This document shows positions 32,373 to 44,062 of a stretch of DNA of 64,000 nt, in pieces. The position numbers were made by a program, and so were the translations under genes. Numbering within the stretch: the first letter of the stretch is position 1; the number at the start of each line of letters is the position of its first letter. The DNA comes from Antedon mediterranea (Eukaryota > Echinodermata > Crinoidea > Comatulida > Antedonidae). The notes beneath the pieces were generated by a model. That model saw nothing but the letters and a program-made list of their open reading frames with translations. It was not told the origin of the DNA and ran no database searches. The stretch covers positions 4,154,001 through 4,218,000 of the forward strand of contig NC_092679.1 in the NCBI RefSeq assembly GCF_964355755.1, in the 5' to 3' direction.

Positions 32373-35300
32373 ATGGTGTCCAGATATTATATTATTTGTT
32401 ATGCAGTCATGCTATTAGTGGTCGTGTCTGCAAAAAAAATAAAAACTGAAGAAGAAGGTAAGAGATTCGTTCTTGTTTCTGTAGACTGTAGTACTAGTAG
32501 ACAATTGGTTCAGGGAGTAATTTCTTACTTTGTACTACTAGTTTTTTTATTTATTTGTTTAATTAAACTTTAGCAGGGTAACCCTAAACAGCATATTCTG
32601 ACAATCAAGGGGCCCTCATATAACATATAAAAAACATACATGAAAAAAATATGAACTATATGAAAAAAAAAAAACTACTATGCTCTGTTACTGCTAAATT
32701 GTCCGGATTTGATCTTTAAATTTAGAGAACATAGAGTTAAATCCTTTAGTCAAAATGCTAAGATTTAAGTTTGTGAAAGGGCAGGGTTGAATCCATCAAA
32801 TATTCTCTATCCTTCCCTGGCCACACCCTCACAACTTTAATCTGATATTTTAAATTAAGTGACACCTAATTTATTTAATTCTGAATGTTATATATTTGTT
32901 ACGTTCTTAATATTTTTTATTTGAAATAAAGGATGATTTTATTACTATTATTGATACTTAATATTATTATCCTACTGCCCAAATGTTTATATACAAATTA
33001 GAGATTACGTTAAAATGAAAATATTTCATGTTTGTGTGCTAACATAGGTGGTTATAATACTACAGATTTATTACAATTACATCCAGTGATAACATCCCCA
33101 GCTGTAAGTGGACCATATGAAATGGTTATAGGAGAAACTCTGCATTTATCTTGCAACGTCAACAAAAAAGTAGACTATGTAAGTTGATATTGTGTTGGTT
33201 TGGTAAACATTGACAAAGAGTGAAAAAAAGGATAGAATAGTTGTAAGAAATGATGAGAAAGATAAAACACAAAACATTGCATACAGATGAGTAACATTTT
33301 TTTCGCTGAGGCCCAACAACAAAATTTGATCAAATGAAAAAGATGGGCTTATATTTGGATACGGACCTAAGCCTTATCATACCAGGGTGGGACAATTTTA
33401 AATATTGTGTTTAAAATTTACCATTGACTTAAATTCAATTTAAAGTTATTTTTGTTTTCCAGAATTTTCAGGGCCACCGGCCAATATTCATGTGGTGGTG
33501 TAATTCAACTGCAAAGCCTTGTCATAATAGTAGCGCGCCATTATTATGTAACATTTGTATTAATGTAACCAAAAGTGGCAATGAGGCTAACACATCCAGT
33601 ACTGAATTGACTATTGAACATGTCACCAAGGCCAACACCAGTACATATACCTGCATTGCATTTACTGATGATGATGACTATAGTGCCAGCCCAGTAAATA
33701 TCAGTATTCAGGTCATAGTTCACGGTATGTGCTTTTGAATAAATATGGCAACATACTGTCTCATTTGTACATGCTTACAACAAACAGCTAACACTAACAG
33801 ATAAAGAGTACAGCTAATGAAAAACATCTCAAGTGTACAGCTAACAATAAACAGCTAAAGAGTACATCTAACAGCTAACAACAAACAGCTAAAGTGTACA
33901 GCTAACAATAAACAGCTAAAGAGTACATCTAACAGCTAACGACAAACAGCTAAAGTGTACAGCTAACAATAAACAGCTAAAGAGTACAGCTAACAACATA
34001 CAGAAAGTGTACAACAATAAATAAAATAGTACAGCTAATAACATACAACTAACAAAAACAGCTGTATTATTATTATTCATTATACAACTTTTACAATTTT
34101 AGATCTAAAAATCGATAAACTATTCAAAAAATAAACTTCTCGAACAACAATTTTCTATATTAAACTTAATAATTGATGTTTTACAGAAAAAGTTAAACCA
34201 AAGTTGACAGTTACACAGAGTGTGATTAAAACTATAGGAAGATTTGTTGAACTTGTTTGCATCGATAGTGTGGGCTACCCAACTACTAGTATTTCATGGT
34301 ATAAGGATAGTCATTTTGTACATAGTGGTAGGCTTCTGCGATTAGACAATGTTAGCCACCATGATGCGGGAGTATATCATTGTTCCGCAGTGAATCGTTT
34401 CAATCGAGTGAATTCATCTGTTATTCTCAAGGTTCAGGACGATAGTAAGATGAAATGAAAGGCTTGTACCCTTTTCACATGTGCCTTGAGAAATCTTGGG
34501 AGATAAAGCTTAGTTGCGCGCTATTTGATTACTATGACTGGTCAGTTTAATACCAGGGCAATACATGCGCGCAGTAAGAACTCGGGACATCTCGGAACAA
34601 AAAAACATCCTCTCATCAGTGTGTTTTTTTTTCTCCAAAATTGTCTTAACAGTATGCAAACATTTTTACAACTTTGCTTTTTGCAGGTGTGAAAAGGGTA
34701 TAAAACCTCTATTAGTTTCCAATACTTTTTTTCACATTAATGTGAATTCAAATCTACACATTGAAAAATAACCCATACTTTCTGAATGAGGTTTAAATAT
34801 GAGCTAAAGGGTTTTGACTTGTTTTAACTGTGAGAAAATCCTAGTACTGGGTACGAGGATTGAACCAATTTCTGTGGTTTTTTTTTATAATGATATTTAT
34901 TTTTATTTTCATAGTGATATTTATTTATTTTTATAGTAATGACATCTTTTTCTTTATCCTGTTTATTACATAAATGGATACTTTTGTAAACTTCGTCTTA
35001 TTTTGAATAGTTTCAGAATCATTCACTAAATATAATGTGATTGTAGGCTGTCCAGCAGCACTATTTGCAATTATTGGTAAGCTTTGTTGTTATTTTTGCC
35101 TTCATAGCCGTCCATAGCTTTTTTGTGTTGCTGTTTAACATTGTGAGGTTTTTGTACAATAATGCGTTAGGCTGGTTAAAAACTAGGCAACCTGTAGTAT
35201 CCTTAAGTTGTGCATGCTTCATTTACTCTCTATTCTTAATTCTGGCCCCGAAACCTTGACTCAGAAATACCGGGATGGTGTCCGGCGGGGGATAGTTTTA

Positions 35301-35872
35301 CCATAGTTAAGCTTAGTTACATTTTTTTTTCACATTATTGATTGTCTCCATCCCCGAAACCTCGACTAAGAAATACCGGAATGGTGTCCGGCGGGGGATA
35401 GTTTATTACCATTAGTTAAAGTCTAATGTAAAGCGGGGTCAGTGATCCATTAGGCGCTATATAAATACTGTTTATTATTGTTATTATTATTATTTATAGA
35501 ATAAAAAAAAGCGCCCTTTAGTCAGTTATAATTATATTCAAGAGGACAGAAGCATTAGGAAAGTATCACGAGGAAGCTTATAGTTACTAAGGCTGAAAAA
35601 TGAATAAAAAATAAAAATAAACAAAACTAATTGATAATAGATCATTATTTCTTAATTATTAAATAGAATATCAATTTAAAAAAAGTATCATTTAATGAAG
35701 AAAGAACAGTAATTAAAACTATTGATTGGTGTTTTTTTTGTAAGAAATATTTCTTGTTTATTATGAAACAGGTATTTCTGTTTGGATTTACATACGAAAG
35801 GTTCAGGAGAAACGTAATTGCAGATGCATGTCCAACCCAAGCCAGGCAGAAAATGAAAATCTGATTAATTAA
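32373..35872 (+). CDS. Ig-Ig-TM receptor gene B (288 aa)
   Basis: Exons 32,373-32,457, 33,048-33,178, 33,463-33,724, 34,187-34,444, 35,047-35,076 and 35,772-35,872; 867 coding bases, in frame. The signal peptide is MVSRYYIICYAVMLLVVVSA. Ig1 is split by an intron and has strand C motif MWWCN with a second Cys after six residues, ending NTSTYTCIAF. Ig2 has CIDSVGYPTTSISWYKD and DAGVYHCSAV. The TM helix CPAALFAIIGISVWIYI is divided between a 30-base exon and the last exon. A short basic tail KVQEKRNCRC ends LIN. Start chosen at the ATG before the hydrophobic stretch; an in-frame ATG lies further up at 32,337. Reading through the donor at 34,445 would give a shorter form ending DDSKMK without TM, possibly secreted. 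Confidence 0.8.
33785..34060. repeat. Degenerate minisatellite in gene B intron 3
   Basis: Tandem AACAGCTAA(C/A)-rich units of roughly 20 and 60 bases, alternating AAAGAGTACA and AAAGTGTACA, about four long periods. Confidence 0.85.
35255..35500 (+). mobile_element. SINE 3' part with internal duplication
   Basis: CCCGAAACCTTGACTCAGAA through GTCCGGCGGGGGATAG occurs twice (35,246 and 35,350). It is followed by AAGCGGGGTCAGTGATCCATTAGGCGCTATATAAATACTG and a TTA repeat, the same 3' end as the SINE at 20,121. Lies in gene B's last intron. Confidence 0.6.
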
Positions 35873-36061
35873 GAGCAAGATTTGTCCCTAACAATTACCA
35901 ACAAAGTTCCAGTTATTTGTGTTGTCTTTAATCAAAGGTAGGTCTTATCTAGGCCTATTACAAAACAAAAGTGTGTGACATTATATTGAAAGCTCTGTCC
36001 ACACTATCAAAGTAGTTCGACCAAAAATGTGGATGCCATTAAATTGAAATATACTGTACTA

Positions 36062-36213
36062 ACTAAAGCTCTGTCCACACTATCAACTAGTTTGACAACA
36101 AAATGTGGGATGTGACCAAATATGGTATTGATATGATGTCATCATGTCCATATATGGGCACATCACATTTGTTTTTGTCACATAAAGTTTGATAGTGTAG
36201 ACAGAGCTTAAGT
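36062..36213. mobile_element. MITE, family 2, full copy
   Basis: Ends AAGCTCTGTCCACACTATCA and TGATAGTGTAGACAGAGCTT, near-perfect inverted arms through CAAATATGG/CCATATATGGG. Flanking sequence suggests a TTAA-like target. Confidence 0.85.
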
Positions 36214-36887
36214 TAGAGTGGTAATTGAGTTCTGTTGGCTCATTTCTGATCAACTTGGTAAAACATGGTATAAACATAAACAGTGGTTATTTTTGAAAAC
36301 ATTTATTTTTTTTCAATTACAATTAATTACAATTGCATTATTGCAACAAAAAAAGTTGACCTGGTCAGTCACGCTTGTGCTTTTTAATTATAAAACTAAT
36401 TTATGCAGCTTTTTTGAAAATTAGGAAATTATGCAAATAAAAAGAATGCAGGTTAATTTATCAATAATTTTGATATAATACTGCGTATATATTTATATAT
36501 TATTTATAGTTTTTATATTATATAAATTTCATATATACGTCATGAAACACCGTGGGAAAAAATCTATACTGTTTATAGGTACAATTTTTTTTTGTCACAA
36601 AAACTTCTTTTTTACAATTTTAATGACTTTATGTTAGTTAGTTTTCTACAGATGAAATTGTATAAAAAAAAATTTTTTTTAGGCTGATTTTACTTAAATT
36701 TGTTTGTATAGTTGCGTGACAATGTTTAATGTGTCATGACAAATATGTACAGTACTACTACCTATTCAAAAAATAAATTCTCTTTTAATTAAATACAAAT
36801 ATACAATTTAATGAAGAAATATGCACTCTGAACATTTAATATAGTAAGTACAGCCTCATATTTTGATCTGAGTGGAGTCACTAAAAC

Positions 36888-37035
36888 TTTGATTTCCACT
36901 TGGATGCAACGACATTGGCACAAAGTGAGGTGACCAATCACAAGCGACAGTTCAGATGGTCCATCACGTCGTGATTGGTCAAATTATTGACGCCCTCTTA
37001 TTTCCCACTGATTGCATCCAAATGGGAACCAATCA
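36888..37035. mobile_element. MITE, family 1
   Basis: TTTCCACTTGGATGCAACGAC...GACCAATCACAAGCGACAG and the inverse CGTGATTGGTCAAATTA...TTGCATCCAAATGGGAACCA. Foldback structure visible. Confidence 0.7.
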
Positions 37036-38380
37036 TTAGTGTCCATTCCTTTTAGTTGGTTTAAAGTTTATTTTAAGATTTTTCATTCAGCCTTGTTGAA
37101 GATATGTAAATATTATAAAAGTGTATATGAATACAAAAATGTCGACTTTCATAAATAAATTGCGTTTATTTCAATTTTTTTTCTAGGAGTAATACTAAAA
37201 TCTACATTGGTTTCACCCCCCCCCCCCATGTACATACTCCGCGATACGCTGTGTTTGTTAAGGGGCATACAACCGATTGTGTCGCAGCCACAGATAAATC
37301 CTTTAATCTCTGAAACTCTCCATTCTGTTGTTAGATTGCCTTGGTTGAACACTGAAATTGATCTAAATTGAACTAAATCTAGGAAGCAAAAAGCATGCTT
37401 GGTAATTTACACTAGTGGCTATATCTTATAATATCTAACATTATATAAATAATATAATATTTATAATAATAATAATAGTGTATAAACATTAATATCATTA
37501 GTTTTTCTACTTTAACGCAGGAACTCTGATTTGCTTTGAAACAAATCCTAAACCCTAACATCCTCCTAAATATAGGAATACAGTATATTTTGTTGGTTAA
37601 AACACAACCATATTATTACAACACTTACATTCATCAACGAATGTGTTATCGTTATATTCTCAATGATACATACAAAAATACATACAAAAATACATAATAT
37701 TTTGTATTTTTTACGGTTTGTATGTTTGATGTCTTTAATAAATAAATTCTCTTCTTAAAGATGTATTGACAAATTTAAAAAAAAAATAAAAATTCCGAAA
37801 AAAGTGGATCATTTTGAAGTATTATAATAGTTATTAACTTTCACCAAAAATTAGTCTAAAAAAAAAATCATTTAACTGAAATACAGATGTTTTTTTGTTC
37901 AAAAAATAACTTTGACTTCCAGTCAAAGTTTTCGATCAAAACATGTCCCATAATGGAACGCGGTTGTTTGTCTACTCTGTATGCATAATCATAAAACTTC
38001 CTCGCGATCTGTGTGAAAACACCTTCTTAACAGTGATGAGTTGTACACAATCCAAATTAGCATATGCATAATGCATACTCGTGGTTTGAAATCTTTGTTT
38101 ACTTTAGCTCGCGACGATTTTTCAGACGAAATGTAATAAAACTAATTTACCTGTTAATTACGTAAACTTGTTGTTTTTGGCTCGAATTTTGAATAACTTT
38201 AATATTACTTTGATATTGCCAATTTAAATTTAGAATATTTTGACCTTCATTTTTTTGTGTTCCAAGAGACAATACATCTTTAAATAATTTGAAATAAATA
38301 AATAAATATAAATATGTATTTTTATATAGAGAATGTAATTAGAAATACAGAATTCAATTATATTGAATTATAGGACTTTT

Positions 38381-41127
38381 TTATCTGTCACTTGGCCCTT
38401 CATCTGTCATAAACATTAGCGCCATTGGATTTGTTAGTGAAGGGTAACGGTCTGACCGGAGGTACATTGCGTAATTGTCGGGTGACCTTGCGAGATAAAA
38501 TGGTGTCCTTGCGTACTCTTTGTTGAATTGTTGATTGATCATGAACAAGAAGGAAGATGAACCCCACGATACGGGTTGTATACAGAAGAATGCTGAAAGT
38601 CCTTCCTGAAAATAGAATAAAATGAATTATAGTATAATGCACTGTTATTAATATTTGTTCCCAAAAGGTTTCCAATTTGTGAAATGTCAATTGTACATTA
38701 TAATACATACACTGCATTGTTTTGTTTAGTTCGTACTACCTTGTTTCCACTTCGGTTTTGTTTGAATAAAAAAAGTTGATGGATGTTTTGAATGATCATT
38801 TGTTTGATTGATTGATCATTTATTTTTATCGATTGATTGATTAAATTGGTTCAGGTTTGCTTGCTTGTGTTATGCCACAAATCCTGGAGATTGGTTCTCA
38901 CTAGCACGCAAGGCAAGGGCGTAAGCACAACCAATCATCCATCGCGTCGGGATAGGTCAATTTACTTTCGTTGCGCTTATGTACGTGCGTTGCGCTTACG
39001 TACGTGTGTTGCACTTACGTACGTGCGTTGCGCCGTGCGTTGTGTTCAAGTGGAATATAACAAATAATCACAAATTCAGACTTACTATTTCGTTAACTTT
39101 TATTTTATCTGTGTTAACGGCCAAAAGAATGACCTTGTCGTCTTTCTGGTAGATACATAGCTGATATGGAAAACTGTATTTGTCTGATTTTGTAGGATCA
39201 TGCATCATCAGCTGTACCTGATTGTTGCGCGTCTGACTAATCTTTCTAAATTGTATTTCAGCTGTAATAAAGTATAATTTAAAATGAATATGAAAAAATG
39301 TCATTAGCTGAAAGGTTAAATACGTAATGTTTTTTAGATAAGTTACTTTTATACGAACTCTGGAAATTTCTTGGGGAAAACCAGATGAATGCGTTTCTAT
39401 CAATCAATAGGGGCGTTTTCAAATTATTGTTTTGCAGAAGTAGGTTACAGCTGAGCTCGCCATGTCAAGATAGGAACTCGTAACAGCCCTTTGATCTTAT
39501 GTCTGGCTGCGACAAATACAGTGCAATCGTACTGCACTGTACTATGTATATTCTCCGCGGTGTCTGTTAAAGGAGCGTGGAACTGATCGTGTCGCAGCCA
39601 CAGATAAACCCTTTGATTGCCGGAGCTCAGCATCCTGATTTTTGATTGCCTTTGTTAGTTTCTGCTCAAAATATTAAAACAGTACTTACATGCTAGGCTC
39701 TTGTTTTTATCATAAGCGTATCCTTTAAAATCAACACTGTAGCCTTTCAAATTTGATGGCAGGCCTACTGCCGCCTTCTTTGTTATCTGCAGTGCATTTC
39801 TTCCCATATTTTGCTGATTTGACCAAGGCAAAAAATGCACAATGTCCCTGTCTGCGGGATACTAAAATTTGAAATAATAATTAGAATGCATATTATTTTA
39901 GGCCCCTATGTTAAAATGGCGACCATCTTGGATTTCAACATGGTTGCTAAACGAAAATATTTACTTTAATAGCAATATATTTGGAATCTAAGTAGGCCTA
40001 TAAATATAGACACCATTTTTAACCTGCTATGTTACTCTATAACCCATCTTGGATTTTAACATAGCGGCTGAAATAGTATTTATAACTTTAATAACAATTT
40101 ATAACATATTATTTGGAATCCTCAGTATCACAAACGTATAGGTATAGATACCATTTTTAACCATGCTATGTTACCACAAAACGATTCAAAGTAGTTGTTT
40201 TAACGAACACTATTTTCCAGTTAAAGATATATTGTCCCTCTTAAAAAACTGTTTTAAATTTTTGTTGAATACCGGTATGCCAAATAATAGTTATTCACTT
40301 TGACCAGAAATTGGATCGAAAAAAAGTCAAATTGGCTGCCAGCCAATGAGTTTTTGATTTATTTTATCAAATTCAAAAATGTCCACTTAATAAGTCAAAA
40401 CATTATTTTCAGATAAAACCACAAAAAGTCTTGATTTTTCATGTTTTGGTGGACAATACATATTTAATACAATTGTCCCCGTTCGATTTTTTTTCTTTAA
40501 AGAACCGGAAGTTTGGGTGCGGTCCCGCCGTCACATGAACAATGATTTATTTACAGCACCCGGCCACTCGGGGAATTTCCCCAAAACTAGCAAGTATGAT
40601 TTGAATACATATTCGAACAATTAATTATGGTTAATGGTAGGCCCACTTAATCAATCATTGCCTCTTAGTTTAAATTTCTTAATGTACGTTATCTACTTTT
40701 GTTTCGGCTGAACTTGTACTAAAGATTCGTACGATGATTGTATTAAATGTAATCTAGGGCTCTACCGGTATTTGACCCGCATCCACAATAATTTGAAAAC
40801 TAATTGAAAGTGCTATCAATTAAGTATGGTATAAAACATCAGGATTGGTTTCCACTTAGACGCAACGCAATGACGTAAGCGCGCCGCAAGTACTATTTGA
40901 CCAATCACGCCCTACGTGTTTGCGCTACGTTCAAATGGGAACCAAGCTTTAAGTATATTCGTGGTTAAGAAACTTACCCTAAGTTCGATTTCGGCGGGAG
41001 GGATGGGATACATGCTATCGACTTGATCATCTCCTCTCAAAACTTCATTGTTATTGTATCCTCCAGCTGGTTGCAATTTCTCTGAATCTGATAGATATTT
41101 CTGTTCTTCTGTCATTATAGGCGGCAT
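38381..41127 (-). CDS. Candidate IL-1/IL-18-family (beta-trefoil) cytokine-like protein, 240 aa
   Basis: Exons (high to low): 41,127-40,978, 39,861-39,690, 39,261-39,086, 38,605-38,381; GT-AG junctions, phases 0, 1, 0, 241 codons with stop. No signal peptide and no TM segment. An acidic N-terminal region holds DQVD followed by S at residues 34-38, a caspase-type site. Exon 3 encodes alternating strands (VQLMMHDP, FPYQLCIYQKDDKVILLAV, DKIKVNEI) and exon 4 encodes FFCIQP, FLFMIN, PFYLARSPDNYAMYLRSD and ALMFM. Order and spacing match IL-1 beta around its last intron, and PFYLA sits where the family has P-x-W-Y-I-S. Known IL-1 ligands are leaderless pro-proteins, as here. The family call is by-eye homology; an FGF-like or unrelated trefoil is the main alternative. 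The gene model itself is firmer than the name. Confidence 0.6.
38888..39055. mobile_element. MITE, family 1, in the IL-1-like gene's last intron
   Basis: GATTGGTTCTCACTAGCACGCAAGG...CAACCAATCATCCATCGCG and then repeated CGTTGCGCTTACGTACGTG units ending GCGTTGTGTTCAAGTGGAA. The right arm has expanded into four short tandem copies. Confidence 0.6.
40845..40952. mobile_element. MITE, family 1, in the IL-1-like gene's first intron
   Basis: GGTTTCCACTTAGACGCAACGCAATGACG...GACCAATCACG...GCGCTACGTTCAAATGGGAACCAAGCTTTAA. Short copy with both ends. Confidence 0.7.
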
Positions 41128-41220
41128 TATAGTTTTGCTGTAACTAATACGTTTTGCGTATAATATGAATAGTATGTTTTGCTGCTTAGGCTTTACTGAT
41201 GATAGAAAAATTCGTCGAGT

Positions 41221-41229
41221 CTATATAAA
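41221..41229 (-). promoter_or_regulatory. TATA-box candidate of the IL-1-like gene
   Basis: On the minus strand ATTTATATAGACTC lies about 95 bases upstream of the ATG at 41,127, placing a start site near 41,195. No acceptor-like signal is seen between them, so the first exon would be simple. Confidence 0.4.
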
Positions 41230-42044
41230 TTGTACTTTGATCGTTAATCCTGATAAGATGATTGGTTGACTTGCGTTATTGCGTCACTCGCCGATACTTA
41301 TGAACTGAAATATGAAAATGAAACACTTCACTGTAACATATTTAGGGATTTTTCATTATTGCATCAATTCTATATATGGATACTGTGTTTTTTATTATAA
41401 CTTTATTGTGTTGGAATTTGGCGGGTGGGAATAAATAGATCTTTGATTTTTGCTTAATCATGCCTGCATGCACCCCGCGAGTGCACCCCCTGCGCGTGCA
41501 CTAGACCAGGGAATAATGGATGGTGGGTACATGTTTTATACATAGTCGTACGTCAAGCTATATTTTTTCTTGGTATTAAAAATGTATGGCAAAGTAAGAA
41601 GGCATCTACGATGGTGTGTTTTTTTTTATTTTGATGCAAATAAAAGATCCTTTTTGTTTGCAACCAGCTACCTATACCATTAGCTCCCCCACTCCACCAC
41701 TGTTCCCCCATACTTCTATTCCTTCCCACTATCTCTTCCACACACCCAACCGCCCCTCCCCCACCCCACCATATCTCCTATACTCCACTTATCTCAACAC
41801 CCCATCAAGTTGTTATATTTTCATTCATTCATTCGTTTTATTATTCCACATAAAATAAATCATTTTAAATCAAGATATCCTTGTTACGGTTTTGTTTATC
41901 GGTGGATACGTTCAAAGCCGAAAGGGGCTTTCGGGCTGAGTTTCCAAAGGACATTATATTTTTGTTTATGGTAAGGTAAAAACAACAAAAATACGCAGGA
42001 TGTTAGAAGTGAAACCAGAAACAACTTTCATTCATTCAGCATAA

Positions 42045-42290
42045 CTATTTTCTATTGTGTTTGACCATAGATCCGGAACTATTCCATATGAAGCATATTT
42101 ATGTGTTCATTCATTACAGTAGTATTTGTTTATACTAGATTTCCGTTTTTACTAATAATTATTTTCTATTGTGTTTGACCATAGATCCGGAACTATTCCA
42201 TATAAGGCAGATTTATGTCTTCATTCATTTGTAATTACAGTAGTATTTGTTTATACTATTACTAGATTTCCGTTTTTACTAATAATTATT
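42045..42290. repeat. Tandem duplication of a ~120-bp segment
   Basis: ATTTTCTATTGTGTTTGACC through CCGTTTTTACTAATAATTA occurs twice in a row with small indels. Confidence 0.9.
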
Positions 42291-43589
42291 TTTACGTTTT
42301 CCCAATCCGTTTAAGGTATATACAATAAAACCGCTATATGAGACCATTGTAGGCCTTATGCGTTTGAATTTTCAACTCCCCGGAAAAAAAAAAACTTTTT
42401 TTATGCATCAAAAATAAAAGGAATTTCGAAAGATGTTTTGCAGTTAAGATGTCCCATGTGTGGGTGCCGAATACTCGTGATGCCGGTCACAAGACGTTAC
42501 TGCAAATGTAAGCTGAAACCGGCAGATATATAAAAAGAAATAATACATTGGCTTGAAATGGGAATCCCCTTCTGAGGAACCGCTCAAGCATGACGTGGAA
42601 TTCATATTGTATAAGCATCCTCATTGTTTCTTCTAAAAATATCGGGCTTTTTTTTATGAATTGAAGTGAAAACCGTGGAGGAATTATTTAGAATAAACTC
42701 ATTATTATATTGTTTACTTCAAAACGCATTACAATGGAAATATTTCAGTCGTGTGTTTGTGTTTGGCATTTTGCTTACGTTTTTGTTTTTAAAACTGATA
42801 GCTATACCCCTCCCCTTGAATAGCCTTCGAATAAGCCCAAGCCCGTTCTCATAAAAAAAAATTAATAAATAAACCAAAATATAAAAGACTTTTGTGTGGT
42901 TTTGAGTTGTGCCTTTGGAAATTCCCCGAGTCGAAATAGGCTTTTGAAAAGCATCACGGTAGCCATTGAATACACAGCAGAGGGAGTTGTAATTAAAACT
43001 CCCTGAATACAGCAGTTATAGTGTGCATGATCATAGAGATATCGGTATGATAATGTCAATTGTTAAACTGTTAAGATTTTGCTTTCTGTTTAGCCAGGGG
43101 TGTATATACACAATTCTAGAATGATGAACATGAATTAATAAGTTTTCTTTCTTTTTCCCCGAATGTATTAGGCCTACTAGGTTTACCAAATACACTAGAA
43201 ACCAAATTTAATGCGCGAATATGCTACGATATGAGGAATTATGATAATATACAAAACAATTATGAATAAATAAACTTGGACTTTGCATCATAACCTGACG
43301 CAAAGGTATGACACTAAACAGGACATTTATAACAACAATGCATTGAAAACGACATTGCATTATTTTAACATGACTAATATTATAACACAAACATAATTAA
43401 TTTTATCAGCAAGGTTAATGTCCGAAAACCATTGTTATACAAATACTGCTGAACAACTGTAAATAATAATTTAAGGATTTGGAAGATACTTTGATGACAG
43501 ATCCGGTGCATTTATCACTTATTTGGTCTAACAAGCTATCACACTGACGTAAGTACCGATTCGTAACGTAGGCCTATATTGACAATAAC

Positions 43590-43690
43590 ACGGTTGCTCT
43601 GGGGCTGGAATCGAACCCACCGCTCCCACCAGATTATTACTAGCCTGACCATTGGGCTTCTCATTGATTATGGCTACGTTTGATTCTCTT
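43590..43690 (-). mobile_element. tRNA-like SINE head
   Basis: On the minus strand GGTGGGTTCGATTCCAGCCC is a B-box/T-arm-like word preceded by a degenerate tRNA-like 5' half. No proper acceptor stem, so not a tRNA gene. Confidence 0.35.
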
Positions 43691-44062
43691 GTAACAAATC
43701 ATTTAAATTATACTTCGCACCACCGCAATTAAAAATCATATGTAAAATATTCTGTAGCCCTACTGATGATTGAGGAGCCTACGTGGTAGGGATTGGGATT
43801 CCAATGGGATTTGAACCTGCGACCTCCAATATACATACTTCGTGAAATGTGTCTTGTGACAATGCCACTGTACTGTTCCGTAACAACCTCCTATGACAAA
43901 AACAAGGAAACTTGGTTCTTTCCGGTATGACTCAACTTTAGGGGAAATTCCGAAAATGAAAATACCTGCGTTTTATATTTAATCACTCCTCGTATTCTTA
44001 TGTTATGGTTACAGTATTTCAACATAATATCCGCTGCAGACTTTAATGGAGTTGGTGCTAAA

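Larger units (their letters stand above)
35873..38380. other. Intergenic DNA with MITEs
   Basis: AT-rich. Holds a fragment (35,988-36,030) and a full copy (36,062-36,213) of MITE family 2, and a family 1 copy (36,888-37,035). A poly-C run lies at 37,217 and short microsatellites occur. No gene supported. Confidence 0.6.
41230..44062. other. Intergenic DNA
   Basis: Holds a CT-rich stretch (41,690-41,800), a two-unit tandem repeat (42,045-42,290) and SINE-head fragments (43,590-43,690 and 43,785-43,870, minus). No gene supported. Confidence 0.55.

Noticed and set aside
38400-38605. Alternative frame of the last IL-1-like exon (RTFSILLYTTRIVGF...)
   Set aside because: It does not fit the phase-0 splice from exon 3, whereas the chosen frame is open for 75 codons and shows the trefoil pattern.
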